Of a stretch of DNA of 8,891 bases, positions 4,704 to 8,891 are shown piece by piece; within the stretch, counting starts at the first letter, position 1, and each line of letters opens with the position of its first letter. The translations under genes and the position numbers were made by a program. The DNA is from CAZBWE01 sp964581905 (GTDB lineage Bacteria; Planctomycetota; Phycisphaerae; Sedimentisphaerales; Anaerobacaceae), in contig CAZOQJ010000103.1 of the NCBI GenBank assembly GCA_964581905.1, positions 1 through 8,891 on the forward strand, in the 5' to 3' direction. The notes beneath the pieces are model-generated. The model ran no database searches, was not told the DNA's origin, and was given only the letters and a program-made list of their open reading frames with translations.

Positions 4704-6734
4704 TTACTTTGTCATTTCTCTAAGACAATCCGGACAAATCAGCTGGCCTGAGTCAATTCTAAAGAGCTGCTTCTCTGAAAAGCCATCTTTGCCACAACAT
4801 TCACACATACTTTTTTCTACCAGATTGTCACGGGCTTCGTTTTGTTCTGCTACGGCTCGTGCTTTGACTTCAGCTTTTAGCTTTTTTTCCACCTTAGCTC
4901 TGGCTCGTACTTCTGCCCGGAGGTCTTTCTCCATTTTCGATAAAGTCTCGGCTTGTAATATCAGTTTTTCCTCAGCTTCGGCTCTGGCGGCAGCTTCGGT
5001 TTGCGCTTCTTCCAAGGCGTGGGCTCTTGCTCTCGATTCCTCTTTTAATCTTTCTTCGATTTTAGCTAACGCTTCGCCGTAGGCCCTTGCCCTCTCGACA
5101 GCTCCAGCTTTTGCTTGTCTTTCGGCCCCAGCTCCTGCCTCGGCCTCTAACTTTGCCCTTCGTTCAGCTTCGGCTCGGGCGATAGCATCAGCTTTCGCTT
5201 TCGCTTCTGCTTTGGCCTTTTGTTTGGTCAGGATTTTTAACCTCCCCTCTATCTCATTTATCGCCTCGGCATACGATTTAGCCCTCTGTTGAGCATCTCT
5301 GCTGACTGTCTCTGCGGTTTCCGCAGCTTCAGCTTCAATCCTGGCTCGCTCCTCGGCTATGACCTTGAGTTTTTCCTCCGCCGCAACTCTTAATTGCGTT
5401 TCGGCCTCTAAATTTTTCTCCATCTCGGATAGTACATCAGCCCTGATTCTCAGTTCCTCTTGTATTTCTGCCGCTGCTCTTGCTTGCGATTCTGCTCTTT
5501 CCTCGGCCAAGAGTCTTGCTTTAGATTCTAACCTTAACCTTTTTTCGATTCCGGCTAACGCTTCGCCGTAAGCCTTTGTTCCCTCTACAGCTTCAGCTTT
5601 TGCTCGTATCTCGGCCATTACTCTCGCATCGGCCTCTTCCCTTGCCTTCTCTTGGGCTTCGGCTCTTGCACTTGACTCAGTTTCCGCTTTCGCTTCTGCT
5701 CTGGCCCTTCGCTCGGTCTGGGTGTTTAGCTTTCGTTCTGCTTCACCTATCGCCTCGGTATATGATTTAGCCCTCTGTTGAGCTTCTCTGCTGGTTTCCG
5801 CAGTCTCAGCTTCAATTCTGACCCGCTCTTCGGTTTCGGCCTTGAGTTTTTTCTCCATCGCAATTCTTGACTGCGTTTCGGCCTCTAAATTTTTCTCCAT
5901 CTCGGATAGTGCATCAGCCTTGATTCTCATTTCCTCCTGTATTTCTGCCGCTGCCCTTGCTTGCGATTCCGCTTTTTCCTCAGCCTGAATTCTTGTTTTA
6001 GATTCTAACTTTAACTTTTTTTCGATTCTGGCCAACGCTCCGCCGTAGGTCCTTACCCTCTCTACAGCCTCAGCTTTTGCTCTTATCTCGGCCCTTGCTC
6101 TTGACCCAGCCTCTTCCTTTGCCTTCTCTTGAGCTTCGGCCCTCGCTCTTGACTCGGTTTCCACTTTTGCTTCTACGCTGGCCCTTTGTTCGGCCAGGGC
6201 TATTAGCCTCTTCTGTGCTTTGTCTAACGCATCAACGTAAGACTTTGCCAGTTCCTCAGTATCTTTCCTGATTGCCGCTATCTGCTCTGCGGATTCGGAT
6301 TTGATATTCTCTATCATCCCTTTGAGCCCGGCCTTTTCCTGGATTTCGGTCGCGAGCTTCTGCTCTGCCTCGGCTCTGGCTTGTGCTTCTGCCTGTGCTT
6401 TTTCTTCAGCCCTCAATCTTGCTGCAGATTCAGCCCTTAGAATTTCTTTAGCTTCTCTAACAGCCCCGGCGTTTGCCTTTTTATCCGCTTTTGCCTTAGC
6501 CTTTGCCTTAGCTCTTGCTTCAGCTTTTGCCCTGGCCTCTTCTCTCGCTTTGGTCTTTGCTTCAGCCCTTGCTTTCCTTTTATTAAAATAAGGAGCTAAA
6601 AATTGGGGAGGCCAATGCTTTTCTCCGCGTATATTACGGGCCGGTAGGAATTTCTCACTTGAGTCCCGGAGCGTTTGTCGAAACATTTCGGAACCTGAAC
6701 TGCCCTTATCCTCAACTGTCTTCTCAACACCCAT
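4704..6734 (-). CDS. Ala/Glu/Lys/Arg-rich repetitive coiled-coil protein with C-terminal zinc-ribbon motif
   Basis: The protein is 676 residues from ATG 6734, which has GGGG five bases upstream; GTG 6740 would add two residues but has a poorer site. There is no signal peptide or membrane span. A short unique N-terminus (1-50) is followed by about 590 residues of Ala/Glu/Lys/Arg with few helix breakers. Within it, a unit of 159-163 residues repeats from about 165, 324 and 487, each with SY-x-(D/E)A-(I/L) and, 64 residues on, YG-(G/E)-AL. Within units an 11-residue spacing of hydrophobic residues is seen, fitting a long helix or right-handed coiled coil. The C-terminus has C644, C646 and C647, then C667 and C670 (ICPDC), a likely zinc ribbon. 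I infer a cytosolic scaffold or filament-like protein; the family is not recognised. It converges with the gene at 3263 and diverges from the gene at 7158. Confidence 0.85.
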   Translation of the reverse strand: MGVEKTVEDKGSSGSEMFRQTLRDSSEKFLPARNIRGEKHWPPQFLAPYFNKRKARAEAKTKAREEARAKAEARAKAKAKAKADKKANAGAVREAKEILRAESAARLRAEEKAQAEAQARAEAEQKLATEIQEKAGLKGMIENIKSESAEQIAAIRKDTEELAKSYVDALDKAQKRLIALAEQRASVEAKVETESRARAEAQEKAKEEAGSRARAEIRAKAEAVERVRTYGGALARIEKKLKLESKTRIQAEEKAESQARAAAEIQEEMRIKADALSEMEKNLEAETQSRIAMEKKLKAETEERVRIEAETAETSREAQQRAKSYTEAIGEAERKLNTQTERRARAEAKAETESSARAEAQEKAREEADARVMAEIRAKAEAVEGTKAYGEALAGIEKRLRLESKARLLAEERAESQARAAAEIQEELRIRADVLSEMEKNLEAETQLRVAAEEKLKVIAEERARIEAEAAETAETVSRDAQQRAKSYAEAINEIEGRLKILTKQKAKAEAKAKADAIARAEAERRAKLEAEAGAGAERQAKAGAVERARAYGEALAKIEERLKEESRARAHALEEAQTEAAARAEAEEKLILQAETLSKMEKDLRAEVRARAKVEKKLKAEVKARAVAEQNEARDNLVEKSMCECCGKDGFSEKQLFRIDSGQLICPDCLREMTK
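5277..6242 (-). repeat. Two long tandem in-frame repeat units (477 and 489 bp)
   Basis: Unit 1 is 6242-5766 and unit 2 is 5765-5277; a third, more diverged unit continues to about 4810. The plus-strand stretch from GCGTTTCGGCCTC at 5396 recurs at 5873, 477 bp away, with only scattered substitutions over about 100 bases. The 12-bp length difference (4 codons) lies near the end of unit 2 (AETAETV against AETS). This points to fairly recent in-frame duplication. Confidence 0.8.
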
Positions 6735-6782
6735 AATCACCCCATCTAAACTACCGCCTAATCCCTAACATTTGATGGCCGT

Positions 6783-6811
6783 TAAATAGGGAAACACCTT
6801 TCTCCCGTCAA
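6783..6811 (-). promoter_or_regulatory. Possible promoter for the coiled-coil gene
   Basis: Read on the minus strand, TTGACG (6811-6806) and TATTTA (6788-6783) lie 17 bp apart. The -35 is good and the -10 is poor. Transcription would start near 6776, about 40 bases before the start codon. Confidence 0.3.
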
Positions 6812-7043
6812 ATATTGTAGCTTTTCAGCCCCGATTTATCAAGCATTTTTAACAATGCAGAGCAAAATTTACAATCCATATTGCCTAAAGAGTAATAATG
6901 CCTGACATTATCTACCTTTTGTTGTTTCTCGGCTTAAATTTTTTGTTCGCCAAAAACAATTTTTGCGACTCAAATAAGGGTCTTTCATTGAAGGCACTTG
7001 CAGCTTAGAAAAAAATTTGAGCGAAAATAAGAACAATTATTGA

Positions 7044-7075
7044 TATATAGGAGTAATAACTATATAGTAGTAATA
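7044..7075 (+). promoter_or_regulatory. Inverted and direct repeats upstream of the sulfite-oxidase-like gene
   Basis: TATATAG (7044-7050) and CTATATA (7060-7066) are inverted around nine bases, and AGTAATA recurs at 7052-7058 and 7069-7075. The AT-rich block probably contains the -10 region; TTGAGC at 7017-7022 is a possible -35. It could be an operator, but the evidence is weak. Confidence 0.25.
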
Positions 7076-7157
7076 CCTATTTCTTAAGGTAATAAAGGAC
7101 AGAATGGTTATTTTTCGTTGGTCAACGAAGATAGATAGAGTTTTGAAAGGACTCGGA

Positions 7158-8387
7158 ATGAAATACTTGGAAAACAAAGTTGCTTGTAAGAATCACTGGA
7201 AATTTCTCATATCGGCTCTCTTTTTTATAATCAGCTTTATGTCTGCTGATTGTTATTCTCTCGACCCTCCACCCATTACTCCTAATGAAGAATTTTTCAC
7301 GCTATCTGACCCTCCATCCATACCCGGGGATTGGCATTTAATTGTAGATGGGAATGTCGAACAACCTTTATCACTCAGCCTGGAAGAGCTGATGCAATAT
7401 CAAGCAACAACTCAGATGGCAACTTTAGAGTGTTACTTTCCCATAGGACCTCCATTGCTCGTGGGCAACGCCAACTGGACCGGAGTTCCGTTACAGACTA
7501 TTATCCAGGAAGCTAACCCGACAGGTGAGGCAGAAACAATTACCTTCCATGCAATCGACGGTTATTCAATGGGCCCGTACACCCTGGACGAGCTGTCACA
7601 GAGAGATGACCTTCTCTTAGCGTATGGCATGAATGGACAAACGCTTCCTTTGGTGCAGGGCTATCCGCTTAAACTGGTTTTGCCGGGAATTGCTGGTTAT
7701 CAAAATGCGCGATGGTTGGAACGTTTAGAGATATCCACATCACCGCCAGACATAGATTTACACCATTATCCAATTCACGCCAGGATATTCGAGCCGGAGT
7801 ATCAAGAAACTATTGTCCTGGGCACGTACACCATTCGTGGAATGGCATTTGCCGGTGAAGGAAAAGAAATTACCATAGTAGAGGTAAGCACAGATGATGG
7901 TGCAACGTGGGAACCCGCCCAACTGCTTAACTATTTTGTCCCAAATGTGTGGAAACACTGGGAATTTACCTGGGAAATCCCTCAAGTTGGTGAGTATCGG
8001 ATTTTTGCTCGGGCGATAGATAGTCTTGGTAATGTCCAGCGAGAAATGATAGGAGATTTTGGCTGGCGGGGATTTAAAGTCCTTGTTACAGTTGATTATG
8101 ATGATGATAGTGATGGAGTGGCTAACTCAATAGACAACTGTCCGAATGATTATAATCCCTCCCAGACAGATTCAGACGGCGATGGAACAGGAAACGTTTG
8201 TGATGCGGATTGTCCAAACCTCGATGGTTTAAATCCCGTAAACTTCGTAGATTTTTCAATATTTGCACATAACTGGCAATTAAGTGAACCGGCGCTTCCG
8301 GGAGATTTCAATGCCAACGGGCTTGTAGATGTAAATGATTTGGCAATATTTGCAGATTACTGGTTGAGCCATTGCTACGAAGATTAA
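7158..8387 (+). CDS. Exported sulfite-oxidase-fold protein with TSP3 stretch and dockerin-like tail
   Basis: The protein has 409 residues from ATG 7158, with AAAGGA six bases upstream; ATG 7104 also has AAGGA but would give an unusually long 33-residue n-region. It opens with a Sec-like signal peptide (basic start, hydrophobic 16-30). Residues about 40-195 match the sulfite oxidase molybdopterin-binding domain: C92 in ATLEC is the expected Mo ligand, then AYGMNGQTLPL, QGYPLKLVLPG and RWLERLEI. Residues 222-295 match the Mo-co dimerisation domain (VSTDDGATW, WEFTWEIP, RAIDSLGNVQ). Residues 313-349 are a Ca-binding thrombospondin type 3 stretch (DSDGDGTGNVCD). Residues 352-404 hold a degenerate and a good dockerin-like loop (D383, N385, N387, D394). 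It probably acts outside the cytoplasmic membrane as an oxidoreductase; the substrate is unknown. No twin-arginine motif is present, which is odd for this fold. Confidence 0.9.
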   Translation: MKYLENKVACKNHWKFLISALFFIISFMSADCYSLDPPPITPNEEFFTLSDPPSIPGDWHLIVDGNVEQPLSLSLEELMQYQATTQMATLECYFPIGPPLLVGNANWTGVPLQTIIQEANPTGEAETITFHAIDGYSMGPYTLDELSQRDDLLLAYGMNGQTLPLVQGYPLKLVLPGIAGYQNARWLERLEISTSPPDIDLHHYPIHARIFEPEYQETIVLGTYTIRGMAFAGEGKEITIVEVSTDDGATWEPAQLLNYFVPNVWKHWEFTWEIPQVGEYRIFARAIDSLGNVQREMIGDFGWRGFKVLVTVDYDDDSDGVANSIDNCPNDYNPSQTDSDGDGTGNVCDADCPNLDGLNPVNFVDFSIFAHNWQLSEPALPGDFNANGLVDVNDLAIFADYWLSHCYED

Positions 8388-8551
8388 ACAGTGAAAGGCA
8401 ACATATAATAGTATATTTTACCCGAAGTTGGTAAAACAAGCCCTCAGCTAAAATACCTATTAAAAAGGAGAAATTTTTATATGTATACAATAAATAAATA
8501 GATATAATCGCTGCTGCTTCGAGCGATAGATTAATAAAACAGGGGTTTTTT
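8388..8551 (+). promoter_or_regulatory. Promoter region and candidate operator of the PerR-like gene
   Basis: TATAAT at 8503-8508 is a perfect -10. The 8-bp palindrome TGTATACA (8482-8489) covers the -35 position at 17 bp, where no good -35 hexamer exists. A repressor bound there would block transcription, so autoregulation is possible. The mRNA would begin with hairpin ATCGCT (8507-8512) / AGCGAT (8522-8527). AGGGG at 8541-8545 is the ribosome site. No clear terminator for the previous gene is seen. Confidence 0.45.
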
Positions 8552-8891
8552 ATGTCAAAAATTAAAGGCAGGGGAGATGGATATCATCTGCAGCAAAAGC
8601 TCCAGGCTTTTGAGGTAAAGTGTCGTCAAGCGGGTCTTAAGATAACGCCGCAGCGGATGGCAGTTTATAAAGCGCTACTCGAAACAGATGAACACCCTTC
8701 GTCGGAGATGGTTTTTCAAAAAGTAAGGCAGATTTTTCCCAATATATCACTGGATACTGTAAATAGAACGCTACTTACTTTGACTGAAATAGGGGCAGCT
8801 TTTAGCGTTGAAGGCTCGGGCGATGCCAAAAGGTTCGATGGAAATCTCGAAGCTCATCAGCATTTTAAGTGCATAAAGTGCAAAAGAATTA
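8552..8891 (+). CDS. PerR-like Fur-family metal-dependent repressor, 3' end cut by window
   Basis: The first 113 residues are present; family members are usually 135-165. The N-terminal winged helix runs from about 15 to 95: GLKITPQRMAVYKALLE, then SLDTVNRTLLTLTEIG, the recognition helix. Metal-site residues match Bacillus subtilis PerR with a constant offset of 11: H48 (H37), D96 (D85), H102 (H91), H104 (H93), plus the structural zinc pair C107 and C110. Asp rather than Glu at 96 favours PerR over Fur, so it probably represses peroxide-defence genes and is inactivated by metal-catalysed oxidation. In the recognition helix, TVN replaces the common TVY. ATG 8552 follows AGGGG by six bases. The last ligand (PerR D104) and second CxxC lie outside the window. 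The PerR assignment is by residue pattern, not proven. Confidence 0.92.
   Translation, partial: MSKIKGRGDGYHLQQKLQAFEVKCRQAGLKITPQRMAVYKALLETDEHPSSEMVFQKVRQIFPNISLDTVNRTLLTLTEIGAAFSVEGSGDAKRFDGNLEAHQHFKCIKCKRI

Larger units (their letters stand above)
6741..7157. other. Divergent intergenic region
   Basis: This AT-rich spacer separates the divergent coiled-coil and sulfite-oxidase-like genes and should hold both promoters. Visible structures are hairpins ATAATG-CCTGA-CATTAT (6895-6911) and TTTTTG-TTCGC-CAAAAA (6940-6956), and an inverted repeat at 7044-7066. No gene is seen, apart from the alternative 18-codon upstream start at 7104 for the next gene. Confidence 0.5.

Noticed and set aside
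4681..4711. CAAAGT/ACTTTG hairpin as a bidirectional terminator between convergent genes
   Set aside because: The stem is weak, no T-run follows on either strand, and it overlaps the stop end of the minus-strand gene.
4789..6591. Several plus-strand open frames opposite the coiled-coil gene
   Set aside because: They are complements of its low-complexity Ala/Glu/Lys/Arg codons, giving Ser/Leu/Ala-rich products with no ribosome sites.
7158..7266. Lipoprotein signal on the sulfite-oxidase-like protein
   Set aside because: The Cys after the hydrophobic stretch is preceded by Asp (SADC), which does not fit a lipobox.
8481..8501. Six-codon leader peptide behind AAGGAG before the PerR-like gene
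   Set aside because: It lies upstream of the expected transcription start and ends after six codons.

Overview
The window looks like a chromosomal segment of a Planctomycetota bacterium, most likely of the Phycisphaerae or a close relative. This is an inference. It rests on two secreted proteins ending in short dockerin-like tails with a D-F-x-x-F-A-x-x-W signature, a PknB-type kinase with a planctomycete-style N-terminal helical module, moderate GC, and spacers rich in palindromic and heptameric repeats. No phage, CRISPR or transposase gene is visible.

Layout. 1-200 is a spacer with an imperfect repeat and an extended -10 promoter. 201-584 (+) encodes a small HEAT-like helical protein whose end appears frameshifted; the lost frame can be read to 675. 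664-770 is a 7-bp tandem array interrupted by a GC-rich palindrome. 1034-2260 (+) is a tail-anchored Ser/Thr protein kinase behind a promoter and a structured leader. 2261-2644 is a repeat-bearing spacer, followed by tRNA-Ala(GGC) at 2645-2717 and its probable terminator. 2718-3262 holds a good promoter, a roughly 290-nt leader containing a 64-bp element with perfect 12-bp terminal inverted repeats, and a duplicated Shine-Dalgarno sequence. 3263-4603 (+) is an exported protein with a dockerin-like tail. 4704-6734 (-) is a long Ala/Glu/Lys/Arg-rich repetitive helical protein with a C-terminal zinc-ribbon-like motif. 7158-8387 (+) is an exported sulfite-oxidase-fold protein fused to a thrombospondin type 3 stretch and a dockerin-like pair. 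8552-8891 (+) is the start of a PerR-like Fur-family regulator, cut by the window edge.

How the genes relate. Spacing and orientation give no sign of one operon; each gene appears to have its own promoter region. Two genes encode exported proteins with the same kind of Ca-binding tail, so they may share a sorting or assembly route. The kinase and the PerR-like protein are signalling and regulatory genes with no clear link to them. The most unusual content is (i) a dispersed family of four 26-30 bp palindromes, two of them bounded by 7-bp direct repeats, (ii) the 64-bp inverted-repeat element in a long leader, (iii) the repetitive coiled-coil/zinc-ribbon protein, and (iv) the molybdopterin-fold/TSP3/dockerin fusion that lacks a twin-arginine signal. 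I do not see a clearly new multi-gene system.
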